A stretch of 64,000 bases of DNA, taken from contig NZ_FOAM01000008.1 in assembly GCF_900109605.1 (NCBI RefSeq), forward strand, positions 62,001 to 126,000. Direction: 5' to 3'. Source of the stretch: Xaviernesmea oryzae (GTDB lineage: Bacteria > Pseudomonadota > Alphaproteobacteria > Rhizobiales > Rhizobiaceae). Under the pieces are notes generated by a model. The model did not search any database. It had not been told where the DNA came from and saw nothing but the letters and a program-made list of their open reading frames with translations. Of the stretch, positions 43,827-53,800 are shown piece by piece; the stretch's first letter is position 1, and every line of letters starts with the position of its first letter. The position numbers were made by a program, and so were the translations under genes.

Positions 43827-44786
43827 TCAGCTGGTTTTGCGCGCAAGAAACAGAATGCCTTGCACCTCTTCCGCGCCATCTTTGCGAATGGTCGCGCGCT
43901 CGGTCGTGAGGATATCGAAACCGGCATCACGCGCAATCGCCGTCACATAGGCGTCCTGATGGGCAAAGCGCAGCGATGGACGCAGGAGAATCCCTGCCTC
44001 AGAGGAGCCTCCACCAGGCGCGGCATCGGCGTCCTCCACTGAAAAGGCAAACAGCCCGCCCTGCCTCACCAGCTGCCCTGCCAGGGTGAAAACCGGCACG
44101 AGATCGCCGAGATACATCAGCACGTCGGCAGCGGCGGCGAGATCCGTCCTTTCAGGCGCGAGGGCGGTGCCGAACAGGCCCGAGCGTTCGGCCGGCTGCG
44201 CAAGATCGGCCTGGCCGAGATGGTCGTAAAGCCCTTTGGCCCGCGCCTTGGCCAGCATGTTGGCCGAGAGGTCAAAGCCCTCGAGCCGATGGGCAAGCGC
44301 GCGGATTTCGGCACCGAAAAGTCCAGTGCCGCAGCCGAGATCGACGACCAGGCCAAAGGGGACGTCGGCTTGGCTTGTCACCAGGCGGGCAAGCCTTTGC
44401 GGCACGCTGTAGCCAAGCCGCTCCACCAGGGCAGCGTCGAACCGATCGGCATAATCGTCAAAGAGCTGGGCGACATAGGCGCTGGGCGCCTGACGCGGTG
44501 CAGGCGCGCCACCAAGTGCCGCCTGCTTCAGCCGCGCGCCGAAGACATCCTCGGGCGAAAGCGCCAGCACCCGCTCCAGCGCCGCCAGCGCCTCTGCCTT
44601 CGCGCCGGCCTTTTCGGCATAATCGGCAAGGCGAAACCAGCCGGCAGCCCAGTCCGGCACGCGTTCCAGCGCCTGGCGCATGAGGTCGGCCGCACCTTCG
44701 GCATCGCCGCTTTCGGCAAGCATGGCCGCATATTCGGCGCGCCGGTCGGCCAGCAGGTCGCCGGAGGTCAGGGAATGGAGGCTCAT
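43827..44786 (-). CDS. TPR-containing class I SAM-dependent methyltransferase
   Basis: A 319-residue protein. Residues of about 10-85 form two TPR-like helix pairs (AEYAAMLAESGDAEGAADLMRQALERVP, then WAAGWFRLADYAEKAGAKAEALAALERVLALSP). A methyltransferase domain follows with motif I VVDLGCGTGLFG and the FDLSANMLAKAR acidic loop. A linker segment (SAYVAQLFDDYADRFDAALVERLGY) matches that seen in other TPR-methyltransferase fusions. The substrate is unknown. The start at ATG 44786 begins the TPR region. Confidence 0.82.
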   Translation of the reverse strand: MSLHSLTSGDLLADRRAEYAAMLAESGDAEGAADLMRQALERVPDWAAGWFRLADYAEKAGAKAEALAALERVLALSPEDVFGARLKQAALGGAPAPRQAPSAYVAQLFDDYADRFDAALVERLGYSVPQRLARLVTSQADVPFGLVVDLGCGTGLFGAEIRALAHRLEGFDLSANMLAKARAKGLYDHLGQADLAQPAERSGLFGTALAPERTDLAAAADVLMYLGDLVPVFTLAGQLVRQGGLFAFSVEDADAAPGGGSSEAGILLRPSLRFAHQDAYVTAIARDAGFDILTTERATIRKDGAEEVQGILFLARKTS

Positions 44787-45185
44787 CGGCTGTCTGGCTC
44801 CGCGCTGTCGGGGATCAGCAGCATACCCGCCGTCATGCGCCCCGTCTTGTCTTCGAGATCCGCCGCTGATAGCGCAGACCGGTCGCGGGTGAAATCGTCT
44901 TTCGCGGCCTTCGGAAAAGCCCGACGCGCGCCATGACGATATGCCGCGCATGAAATAATCGGTCGTGGTCGAAGAAAAGCCCAACTCGGACGCCATCGCC
45001 GCGTCATGCCCGCGTCAGCCAGGGCTGATAAAGCAGATCGCGTCGAAGAGGGCGCGACCGCGTCATGCCTTGGATCGGTATCGATTCAAGGCAAGGTCAT
45101 GCAGCAGATTTGAGCCTGCGACACCATGTTTGCGCAGCCGATGGCGGCGACACTGTCGCTACGGCAACCGAGTGAGAGGATCGAG
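44787..45185. other. divergent intergenic region with hairpin and short direct repeat
   Basis: No gene is recognised. It includes a 12-base direct repeat CCGCGTCATGCC at 44999-45010 and 45058-45069, and the hairpin described at 45066. Confidence 0.5.
45066..45093. repeat. hairpin upstream of the DUF6460 gene
   Basis: TGCCTTGGATC pairs with GATTCAAGGCA (10 of 11 positions) around a 6-nt loop, 93 bases before ATG 45186. There is no T-run on either side. Its role is unknown; it may be part of a leader or an operator. Confidence 0.65.
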
Positions 45186-45452
45186 ATGAGCGACGGTGTG
45201 AACCGGTTTCTGGGGGATTCGCCGCTGCGCGTGGTGATCAAGCTGGTGGTGATCTCCCTGATCGTCGGCTTTCTGATGAAGGTCTTCGGCTGGACGCCCT
45301 TCGGCATTCTCCACACGATCGAGGACTTCCTGCGCGATCTCTGGCGCCAGGGTTTTGCAGCGCTCGGTTCGTTCGGCGATTATCTGCTCCTGGGCGGCGC
45401 CATCGTCGTGCCGGCCTTCCTGATCATCCGCCTGTTGAGCATCCGCCGCTGA
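45186..45452 (+). CDS. DUF6460 small membrane protein
   Basis: An 88-residue protein with two hydrophobic helices (VVIKLVVISLIVGFLMKVFGW and LLLGGAIVVPAFLIIRLLSIRR), typical of the rhizobial DUF6460 family of unknown function. GAGAGGATCGAG precedes ATG 45186. Its stop codon overlaps the ATG of the CAP lipoprotein gene (TGATG), so the two are translated together. Confidence 0.82.
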   Translation: MSDGVNRFLGDSPLRVVIKLVVISLIVGFLMKVFGWTPFGILHTIEDFLRDLWRQGFAALGSFGDYLLLGGAIVVPAFLIIRLLSIRR

Positions 45453-45970
45453 TGTCGTCTCTGCCTGTTGTCTCGCAGCTCGGCCGCTCGCGCCGGGCCG
45501 TTCTGTCCCTCCTTGCGCTGGGCGGCCTCTCCGCTTTGGCGAGTTGCGCTGGCCGGCCCGTTCCTCCGCCGCCCGGCGTCGGCCGCGATGAGACCGATAC
45601 GGTGCTCGGCTTCGTCAACCAGTTGCGCAAGGACAAGGGCCTCACGCCGCTGTCGCGCGACCCCGCTGCCGTTGCCGCTGCCCGCTATCAGGCCGCGCGC
45701 ATGGCCAAGGCCGGGAAGATGGCGCATCTGCTTTCGATCTCCGACAGCTTTCATGACCGGATGAAGGACGGCAATGTCAAACTGCCGGCGGCCGAAAACA
45801 TCGCAGCCGGTCAGGCGAGCGCCGAAGCAGCCTATCAGGCTTGGTTCCACTCGCCGAAACATCTCGAAAACATGCTGGGTTCCCATTATAGCGGGCTCGG
45901 CGTGGCAGTGGTCGCCAATCCCGCGACTGGCAACCGGCCTTATTGGGCCATGGTCCTGTCCTCTGGCTGA
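45452..45970 (+). CDS. CAP-domain (SCP/PR1-like) lipoprotein
   Basis: A 172-residue secreted protein with an RR-containing n-region (GRSRRAVLSLLALGGLSALASC) and lipobox LASC, so it is probably lipid-anchored. The CAP domain shows VLGFVNQLRKDKGLTPLSRD, MAHLLS, AENIAAG, and AYQAWFHSPKHLENMLGSHYSGLGVAVV with the conserved His/Glu cluster. The function of bacterial CAP proteins is mostly unknown. The start overlaps the upstream stop. Confidence 0.85.
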   Translation: MSSLPVVSQLGRSRRAVLSLLALGGLSALASCAGRPVPPPPGVGRDETDTVLGFVNQLRKDKGLTPLSRDPAAVAAARYQAARMAKAGKMAHLLSISDSFHDRMKDGNVKLPAAENIAAGQASAEAAYQAWFHSPKHLENMLGSHYSGLGVAVVANPATGNRPYWAMVLSSG

Positions 45971-46137
45971 GCCTGCCGGATCACCCTTTGGCACTGCAGA
46001 GCACCGGTGCCCCGACTGACGGATTCTGCCGTCCGATTTGCGGCCTGAACCCTCTTGACGAGGGGTGTGTGTTCGCTGAATGTTCCGATCTCGCCGGCCC
46101 TGCGCCGATGACTGGACCGATCCATGGACAGCCCCTC

Positions 46138-47505
46138 ATGACCGCCGCTTCGCCCGATCTGCCCGAGAATGCCGTGACGAAAAGCGAGGGTGGCGCCTTT
46201 GTCGTCACCAACAGGCTGGTTCTATCGATCGCCATTCCCATGACGCTTGGCTTTCTCACCACGCCACTTCTCGGTCTGGTGGATACCGGCGTTATCGGGC
46301 GGCTTGGCGAGGCGCGGCTGCTGGCAGGTCTTGCGGTCGGCGCCATTCTTTTCGACCTGATCTTCACCACGTTCAATTTCCTGCGCTCGGCCACCACCGG
46401 CCTGGTGGCGCAAGCCTTTGGGCGTGGCGATCTGCGCGAGCAGCAGGCGATCTTCTGGCGCTCGCTCGCAATCGCGCTGGTATGCGGCCTGGCGCTTGCG
46501 GCGCTGTCACCATTGATCCTGCGTGCCGGCCTTGCCGTGCTTCAGCCGGGCGAGGAGATCGCCGCGGTTACCCGCAGCTATTTCTTCTACCGGATTCTCG
46601 CCGCGCCTGCCTCGCTCGCCAATTATGCCGTGCTTGGCTTCGTACTCGGCCGGGGGCAGGGCGCGCTCGGCCTTTTCCTGCAAAGCTTGATCAACGGCAT
46701 CAACATCGTGCTGTCGATCACCCTCGGCCTGGTGCTGGGCTGGGGCGTGGTCGGCGTTGCCTGCGCCACGGCGGCCGGCGAAACGATCGGTGCTTTGGTT
46801 GGCCTGTTCCTGGTCATGTCCGGCTTCGATCGCCGCCACCGTCCCGCCTTTGCGGAAATCGTCGCCCGGGATCGGCTGATGGCGCTCTTCGCGCTCAACC
46901 GCGATATCATGATCCGCTCTTTCGTGCTGCTCGCCGCCTTCATGGTGATGACGCGGCTGGGTACAGCGCAGGGCGCGGTGACGCTGGCGGCCAATTCGCT
47001 TTTGATGACGATCTTCCTCCTGGCGGGCTATTATCTCGACGGGCTTGCCAATGCGGCCGAGCAATTGACGGGCCGGGCGATCGGCGCGCGCTACCGTCCG
47101 GCCTTCGAGCGGGCCTTGAAGCTGACGGCCCTCTGGGCCTTTGCGCTTGCCGCCGCGACCACGCTTCTGTTTCTGGTCATCGGCCCCTGGATGATCGATG
47201 CACTGACCAATGCGGCGGATGTGCGCGCCGAAGCTTATCGTTACGTGCCCTGGGCGGCCGTCACCGCGCTGACCGGCGCCCTGGCCTTCCTGATGGATGG
47301 CGTCTTCATCGGCGGCACCTGGTCGCGCGACATGCGCAACATGATGCTGGCCGCTTTCTGTCTTTACGCCCTGGCAGCGGCTGTGCTGGTGCCCGTTTTC
47401 GGCAATCATGGCCTCTGGGCGGCGCTCAATCTCTTCCTGGTGGCGCGCGGTGTCCTGCTATTGGCGCGGCTTCCCAGGCGGGTGACCGCAACCTTCGTGT
47501 CCTGA
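46138..47505 (+). CDS. MATE-family efflux transporter (DinF-like)
   Basis: A 455-residue exporter with twelve hydrophobic helices in two homologous halves. VLSIAIPMTLGFLTTPLLGLVDTGVIGRLG is the typical N-terminal MATE motif, and the second half begins near IMIRSFVLLAAFMVMTRLG. It is likely driven by protons or sodium and exports cationic compounds; DinF-like members are linked to oxidative stress. The start at ATG 46138 is preferred; 46108 and 45943 are in frame. Confidence 0.88.
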   Translation: MTAASPDLPENAVTKSEGGAFVVTNRLVLSIAIPMTLGFLTTPLLGLVDTGVIGRLGEARLLAGLAVGAILFDLIFTTFNFLRSATTGLVAQAFGRGDLREQQAIFWRSLAIALVCGLALAALSPLILRAGLAVLQPGEEIAAVTRSYFFYRILAAPASLANYAVLGFVLGRGQGALGLFLQSLINGINIVLSITLGLVLGWGVVGVACATAAGETIGALVGLFLVMSGFDRRHRPAFAEIVARDRLMALFALNRDIMIRSFVLLAAFMVMTRLGTAQGAVTLAANSLLMTIFLLAGYYLDGLANAAEQLTGRAIGARYRPAFERALKLTALWAFALAAATTLLFLVIGPWMIDALTNAADVRAEAYRYVPWAAVTALTGALAFLMDGVFIGGTWSRDMRNMMLAAFCLYALAAAVLVPVFGNHGLWAALNLFLVARGVLLLARLPRRVTATFVS

Positions 47506-47639
47506 AGCTCCGGTTTGCGCCTCGCATCGATGGACGACACGAAAGCAGCGCCGCAGAGCCGTGATCCATCCGGCATAACGAGGATCGACAAGCGCAGTGT
47601 TGAAAAGCGCCGATAGGGGCAAACCGATCTGATGCTGTC

Positions 47640-48722
47640 CTAAAGCTTTTCCGCCGCCCAGAAGTCGGTGCGGCTGTCGCGGATATCACGGATCGAGAAG
47701 AGCTGTTCACGCGCGCACAGATGCGAGAGGTGGCTGACGATCAGGCCGGGCAGGCGCGGCCCGTGATACACCATGCAGGAATAGAGCTGAACCAGATCCG
47801 CTCCGGCGCGGATCTTCTCCGCCGCCGTCTCCCCGGAATTGACGCCGCCCACGCCGATGATCGGCAGGGAAGGGCCGACGCGCTGGCGCATTCGGGCCAG
47901 CATGATGGTGGAACGGCGAAAAAGCGGCTTTCCGGAAAGGCCTCCGGCTTCCTGCGCCTGGCGCGTATCGCTCAGACCATCGCGCGCAAGCGTGGTGTTG
48001 GAAACGATTAGCCCGTCCAGTGGGTGGGCCAGCGCCTCGGCGGCGATATCGTCCATGCCCTCCTCGCTCAGATCCGGGGCGATCTTCAGGAAAACCGGGA
48101 CACGGGCCTCGACCGCCACCTCGTCCCGCGCGGCGAGCACGGCTTTCAAAAGCGCGGCGAGACTTTCGCGCGCCTGCAGGTCGCGCAGGCCCGGCGTGTT
48201 GGGCGAGGAGATATTGACCGTGAAATAGCGGGCGAGCCCGGAAAAGCGGCGAATGCCCTGCACATAATCGGCAATGCGATCGGCGCTGTCCTTGTTGGCG
48301 CCGATATTGACGCCGATCAGCGCGTCCCTGCGGCATTGCGCCAGGCGGGCGAGGGCCGCATCATGGCCGTCATTGTTGAAGCCGAGCCGGTTGATGACCG
48401 CCTCGTCGGCCTTCAGGCGGAAGATGCGCGGCTTGTCATTGCCGGCCTGCGGCCGCGGCGTCAGCGTGCCGACCTCTGTAAAGCCGAAGCCGAGCTTGAG
48501 GATCGCCTCGGGCACCTCGGCATTCTTGTCATAGCCGGCGGCCAGGCCGAGCGGATTGGGAAAGGAAATGCCGGCAACCGTCTGGCGCAGGCGCGGGTCG
48601 GCGCGCGTCGGCTTGGCTGGGGCAAGACCGGTCTTCAGGGCTGCGATCGACAGGCCATGGGCCGTTTCGGGGTCGAAGCGAAACAAGGCGCGCCGGCCCA
48701 TCCGGTCGATGAAGCGGTTCAT
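47640..48722 (-). CDS. pyrD: dihydroorotate dehydrogenase (quinone), class 2
   Basis: A 360-residue membrane-associated flavoenzyme of pyrimidine synthesis that oxidises dihydroorotate with quinone. The N-terminal membrane-binding helix is FIDRMGRRALFRFDPETAHG. The active-site loop NISSPNTPGLRDLQ carries the class-2 catalytic Ser, SNTTLAR and GVGGVNSG bind substrate and FMN. ATG 48722 overlaps the stop of the DUF952 gene (ATGA), so the two are a coupled pair. Confidence 0.95.
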   Translation of the reverse strand: MNRFIDRMGRRALFRFDPETAHGLSIAALKTGLAPAKPTRADPRLRQTVAGISFPNPLGLAAGYDKNAEVPEAILKLGFGFTEVGTLTPRPQAGNDKPRIFRLKADEAVINRLGFNNDGHDAALARLAQCRRDALIGVNIGANKDSADRIADYVQGIRRFSGLARYFTVNISSPNTPGLRDLQARESLAALLKAVLAARDEVAVEARVPVFLKIAPDLSEEGMDDIAAEALAHPLDGLIVSNTTLARDGLSDTRQAQEAGGLSGKPLFRRSTIMLARMRQRVGPSLPIIGVGGVNSGETAAEKIRAGADLVQLYSCMVYHGPRLPGLIVSHLSHLCAREQLFSIRDIRDSRTDFWAAEKL

Positions 48723-49102
48723 CGCGCGGCCTCCGGTCCTGCCGTGTCTCTGTCCGACATCACCTGCGGGGGAAAGATGTGGCGCCCGTCCTCGCCAAGC
48801 GGCAGCTCGGCCTCCCACAGAACGGCCGAAAGCGGCAGCAAGCCATAAAGATGGGGAAACAGGGCGCCGCCGCGCGATGGCTCGAAGACCAGCGCCGTGC
48901 CGAGCGCCTCGGCATCCACGGCAACCAGAAGGAGATCCCTCTGTCCGCTAAAATGGCGCATCGCGGTTTCCACAGCTTGGTCAGCGGTGGAAAAATGGAT
49001 GAAGCCATCGGCGAGATCAACCGGCGCGCCCTCGAAACGGCCTGACGCGCGGGCCTCCTGCCACAGCGCACGCGGCACGATCTTGTAGATCACCTGCGTC
49101 AT
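48719..49102 (-). CDS. DUF952-family protein
   Basis: A 127-residue protein of the DUF952 family: MTQVIYKIVPRALWQEA, then GFIHFSTADQAVETAMRHF and FPHLYGLLPLSAVLWEAELP. Function is unknown; the fold is related to ADP-ribosyl/RNA 2'-phosphotransferase-like proteins. It lies upstream of pyrD, with which it overlaps by 4 bases, an arrangement common in Rhizobiaceae. Confidence 0.88.
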   Translation of the reverse strand: MTQVIYKIVPRALWQEARASGRFEGAPVDLADGFIHFSTADQAVETAMRHFSGQRDLLLVAVDAEALGTALVFEPSRGGALFPHLYGLLPLSAVLWEAELPLGEDGRHIFPPQVMSDRDTAGPEAAR

Positions 49103-49359
49103 ATCTGCACCCTCCTGCCGTGCCCACAAGGATGTCGCGGGTTGCGCGCACAGTCTCGCTTGACCCCTTTCGACCGGCTCTTGCCTGCGGCATGCCTCAA
49201 TTGCGCGCCAATGTCCACCAATGCGGGAAGTGATGCGCTAAGATCCAACGGATTCCTGAGGGCATCGGCCCTTTCCCGCCTCGCGGGAAGGCGGCGCCTG
49301 CATGACCCTTGATGATCATGCTCCTGCGGCGCTTGGCCCTGACATGAATGGAGATTGCC

Positions 49360-49812
49360 ATGGACAAACCCTTTCCGCTGCTGGGTCTTGCGGCGTTCGT
49401 CTGGATGGCCGGCACGCCGGTGAAGGCCGAGGAGCCCGCACCCGGACGCTACGTGATGGAACGCAGCGAGCATGGCCTCATCCGGCTGGATACCGCCACG
49501 GGCGAAGTCTCGCTCTGCCGGGAAAGCGGCGAAACCGTCGCCTGCCGCATGGCGGCCGACGAGCGCGCCGCCTTCGAACGCGAACTCGATGACCTCACGC
49601 GCCGTGTCGATGCGCTGGAAAAAGCCAGAAATCTCGCGCCAGCGCCGCGTCCATCGGCAAATCTGCCCACAGATGAGGAGATTGACCGCAGCATCGGCAT
49701 CATGGAAAGATGGATGCGCAGCTTTTTCGACATGGTCCATTCCTTCGAAAACAAGCAGAGCACGCCACCGGCCGGGGAGGGGCGGGAGCGTGCGGAGCCC
49801 GACAAGACCTGA
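49360..49812 (+). CDS. small exported protein with coiled-coil segment, unknown function
   Basis: 150 residues; not recognised. It has a signal peptide (MDKPFPLLGLAAFVWMAGTPVKA-EE), a short beta region (GRYVMERSEHGLIRLDTATGEVSLCRES) with two Cys that could form a disulfide, a charged helical/coiled-coil segment (ERAAFERELDDLTRRVDALEKAR) and an amphipathic helix. GGAG 7 bases before ATG 49360 favours that start over 49348. It is read toward the response regulator gene, 223 bases away. Confidence 0.7.
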   Translation: MDKPFPLLGLAAFVWMAGTPVKAEEPAPGRYVMERSEHGLIRLDTATGEVSLCRESGETVACRMAADERAAFERELDDLTRRVDALEKARNLAPAPRPSANLPTDEEIDRSIGIMERWMRSFFDMVHSFENKQSTPPAGEGRERAEPDKT

Positions 49813-50035
49813 GGCCTCGATCCGGGGATATGCGGCAGGCGCGGCTGTCCCTGGAATGGCTGGGACCTTTCGCTTTGCCGCGCGCCGTGCAGGCGTTGCG
49901 GTTGGAGGGGCCTGCAGGAGGTGCGCGGCGAGGCCTTGCTTGGGTGAAGCTGGCGCGCAAGCGCTCCGGCTGCAAAGAAGCGATCGGCTGCGGCGTGAGG
50001 CGCCGCGCCAGGCACATGGCTCGGGGAGGAGCGAC

Positions 50036-50755
50036 ATGAGCATGTCCACGATGCAGGCGGGGATGAGGCACGCCCTTTGTCGCGAGGATCCCGATCCGGT
50101 GGCCGTCAGAGCGACAATCATCATCGCGGATGATCATCCGCTGTTTCGAGGTGCGATGGCCCAGGCGCTTGCCGCCGAGAACGGCCCCGTCATCATCGAG
50201 GCGCAGGACTTCGCCTCGCTCAGGCATGCCGTGGCCGAGACGCCGGAGGCTGACCTGCTCCTCCTCGATCTGACGATGCCAGGCGTCAGCGGCTTTTCCG
50301 GCTTGATGAGCCTCAGGGTGGAACATCCGGCCCTGCCGGTCATGGTCGTCTCCGCCCATGACGATCCCGCGACGATCCAGCGCGCGCTCGATCTCGGCGC
50401 CTGCGGCTTCCTGTCGAAGTCGGCCGGTCTGGATGAGATCCGCGCGGCGATCGGGACGGTGTTGGACGGCGGGATCTTTATGCCTCCGGGCTTTATCCCA
50501 GGCGCCGGCGTAGACCCTGAGAACCAGACGCTGCTTCAGCGTCTGCAATCCCTCACCCCGCAGCAGGCGCGCGTCCTGTCCATGCTGGCCGAGGGGTTAC
50601 TCAACAAACAGATCGCCTATGAGCTCGGTGTCTCCGAGGCGACGATCAAGGCGCATGTCTCCGCCATCCTCCTCAAGCTGCATGTCGACAGCCGCACCCA
50701 GGCCGTGATCCATTACGGCAGGATCTTGGAGCGGGAGCCGGAACGGAAAGTCTAG
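50036..50755 (+). CDS. NarL/LuxR-type response regulator (CrbR-like)
   Basis: A 239-residue two-component regulator. The receiver domain (about 20-140) has the acidic pair in IIIADDHPLFR, the phospho-acceptor Asp in LLLLDLTMPG, and the Lys in FLSKSAGLDE. The C-terminal LuxR helix-turn-helix is LTPQQARVLSMLAEGLLNKQIAYELGVSEATIKAHVSAILLKL. GGGAGGA lies before ATG 50036. It is convergent with an SSS-transporter hybrid kinase, the combination known as CrbS/CrbR in Vibrio, where it controls acetyl-CoA synthetase. The target genes here are unknown. Confidence 0.87.
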   Translation: MSMSTMQAGMRHALCREDPDPVAVRATIIIADDHPLFRGAMAQALAAENGPVIIEAQDFASLRHAVAETPEADLLLLDLTMPGVSGFSGLMSLRVEHPALPVMVVSAHDDPATIQRALDLGACGFLSKSAGLDEIRAAIGTVLDGGIFMPPGFIPGAGVDPENQTLLQRLQSLTPQQARVLSMLAEGLLNKQIAYELGVSEATIKAHVSAILLKLHVDSRTQAVIHYGRILEREPERKV

Positions 50756-50812
50756 GCGATTTCGACCTCTTGACGCGCCGACAAAGGGCGCTGGAGCATC
50801 GAGAGGGCAGCG

Positions 50813-53800
50813 TCATTCCGCCGCCAGTCTTGCTGCGGGCGCGAAGCGTGTCAGCCAGGCACGCAAGGAGGCGGGGCGCACGGGCTTGTTGTGCAAAGTC
50901 ACGCCCGCCGTTTCGGCCGCCGCACGCAGCTCCGGCGAGCGATCGGCCGTGACCAGAAGCGCCGGCAGGGTTCGGCCAAGATGCGCCTGCAGCCTGTCGA
51001 TCGCCTCCAGCCCCGTTCCCTCGTCCAGATGATAGTCGGCGATCAGGATGTCAGGCCCGTCGCCCCGCATCGGGGAGGTGCCGGCGAGCCAGCTTTGCGC
51101 TTGCGCGGCCGTTTCCACCTGGCAGCCCCAGCCGGACAGAAGCGTCGCCATGCCCGCCAGAATCTGCGGCTCGTTGTCGAGGCACAGCACCTTCAAGCCG
51201 GAGAGCGGCGTCGGCATGGCGGCAGGAGGCGGCACGACCTGTGGGCGGCCTGGCCGCGACGCCATCGCCGCGAGCGGCAGCCGCACGCGAAAGCGCGTTC
51301 CACGTCCGGGCGTCGACTGAAGCGAAACCTCATGTGCCAGCACGCGAGCGATCCGGTCGACGATCGACAGGCCAAGGCCCAACCCGCTGGCCGTGCGCGC
51401 GCCTTCAGTAAGCCGGGTAAATTCCTTGAACACGGTGCGGTGTTTCGAGGCAGGAATGCCGATGCCGCTGTCCAGCACCTGGATCAAGGCCTCGCCGCCG
51501 CGCCGCTGCACGCCAACCAGAACCGTACCCGTCGGCGTGTATTTGATGGCATTGGATACGAGGTTCTGCACCAGACGGCGAAGCAGATTGGGATCGCTGC
51601 GCACGGTCAGACTGCTTGGCAGGACACGCAGCGTCAGCCCCTTGGCGCGGGCCAGCGGCTGAAAGTCGGTCTCGATCCGCCGCAGGAAGTCGCCGAGTGG
51701 CACCGGCTGCAGCCGGGGCTTCATCGCGCCGGTATCCAGTCGCGAGAGATCGAGCACCGCACCGAGGATCGCCTCGACCGATTCCAGCGCCGAATCGATA
51801 TTGAGCACCAGGTCCCGGTCGGGCGAGGCGCCCAGCCGCTCCACCAGCGAGGAAGAATAGAGCCGGGCGGCGTTCAAAGGCTGGAGAATGTCATGGCCGG
51901 CCGCGGCAAAGAAACGGGTTTTGCCGATATTGGCATCCTCGGCCTGTTGACGTGCCTCGGCCAGCGCATGGTTGACATGCATGAGCTCGGCCGTGCGCTC
52001 GCTCACCCGCAGCTCCAGCGTCTCATTGGCCTGCTTCAGTGCGAGGTCTGCGGCCACCCGGGCGGTGATGTCGCTATAGGTCGTGACGATTCCGCGATCG
52101 GGCATGGCATTGCTGCGCACCTCGATCATCCGTTGCCCGCCGCGCAGGGTGAGCACGACGGGCGTATCGAGCCTGAGAAAGGCGGCAGCCGTTGCTGCCT
52201 CGTCGCCGGCGGCCACATCGCCCCGCGCCGCGAGCATGGCGACGATCTCCGACAGGGGCATGCCGACCCGGCCGGCGCTCTCCGGCAGATCGAGAAGATC
52301 GCGGAAGCGGCGGTTCCAGATGCTGAGCTGGTGCGTGCTGTCGAAGACGGCAATGCCTTGGTCCATCTGCGAAAGCGCGGTCTGCAGCATGCCTTGATTG
52401 TGCTGCAGCGCTTCGCTCGCCTGGTCCAGAAGCCAGGCGGCATCGGGTGAGGCATCGTCTGCCCTTTGCAAGACCAGCGACAGCACCAGCCGCGCCGAGG
52501 CCGAACCGATGGCCGAGCCCAGCAACTGCTCGGAAAAGTGCAGGAGCGCCATGTCGGCCGCGTCGGCATCGCGGATCGCCCGTCCAGTCTGGCGTTCCTG
52601 CGCGCGGAAGGACCGCTGGGTGCGCTCATCCCCGAGATAGCGGGCGACGGTGCTCTTCAGTTCGGCCACGGTGACCTTGGTCTTGCGGCCGCGAAAGGCG
52701 CGTTCGCTGCGCGACCGGCGGCGGATGAAAATGCTGGCCTGCAACCGCTCCAGAGGACGCGGCGCGCGTGAGAGCGAGAAGGCCACATAGGCGATGGTGT
52801 TGACCAGCAGGCTGAGCATGGTCGCGTTGACCAGCGGATCGGCCTCCGGCCCGGCAAACAGCGCGCCGAAGGGAAAGAGAAAGCCGAGCACGCTTTCGGC
52901 CAGCGCCGAATTGTCGGGCCCGCCAAGGCTCGGCAGGAAAAGGAGGTAGGCCCAGGTGAGGAAGCCGAGCCCCATGCCGGCCAGCGCCCCGCGCGCATTG
53001 GCCTGGCGCCAGACGAGCCCGCCGAACAGGGCAGGCGCCATTTGCGAAATGGCGGCGAAGGACAGGAGCCCCAGCGAGGCAAGGCCGGCGCTCATGTCTG
53101 CGGCGCGATAATAGGCATAGGCGAGCATCAGCACGACGAAGATCGCGGTGCGCCGGACTTTGAGAAGCAGGGCTGCCAGATCCTCCGTGGCGCGGCCACG
53201 CCCCATCAGGCTACGGCGCAGGAGCACGGGCAGAACGATGTCGTTCGACAGCATGATCGACAGCGCCACGGAGGCGACGATCACCATGGCCGTTGCCGCC
53301 GAAAAGCCGCCGATAAAGGTGACCAGCGTGAAGAAGGGGTCACTGCCCGAAATCGGCAGCGTCAGAAGATAGAGATCGGGGACGCCGCCGCCGCCGAAAT
53401 GGATGAGCCCGGCCAGCGCCACCGGCAGCACCATCAGGTTGATCGCCACCAGATAGAGCGGGAAGAGCACACCGGCGGTGCGCAGTTCGCCTTCCGTACG
53501 ATTTTCCACGACGGTGACATGGAACTGGCGCGGCAGGAGAATGATGGCGAAGGCCGAGAGCACGATAACCAGCACCCAGCGCTTGACCGGTGTTTCATAG
53601 GAAAGCGCAGCCAGCGCCTGCGGCGTTTCCATCACACGGCTGGCAAGATCGGCCGGCCCTTCGAAGAGGATGAAGACGACATAAAGCCCTGCCGTGATCA
53701 GCGCCACGAGCTTGACCAGCGACTCCATGGCGATGGCGAGGATGAGCCCGTCCTGATGCTCCGTGGCATCGGTGTGGCGGGTGCCGAAGATCGCGGCGAA

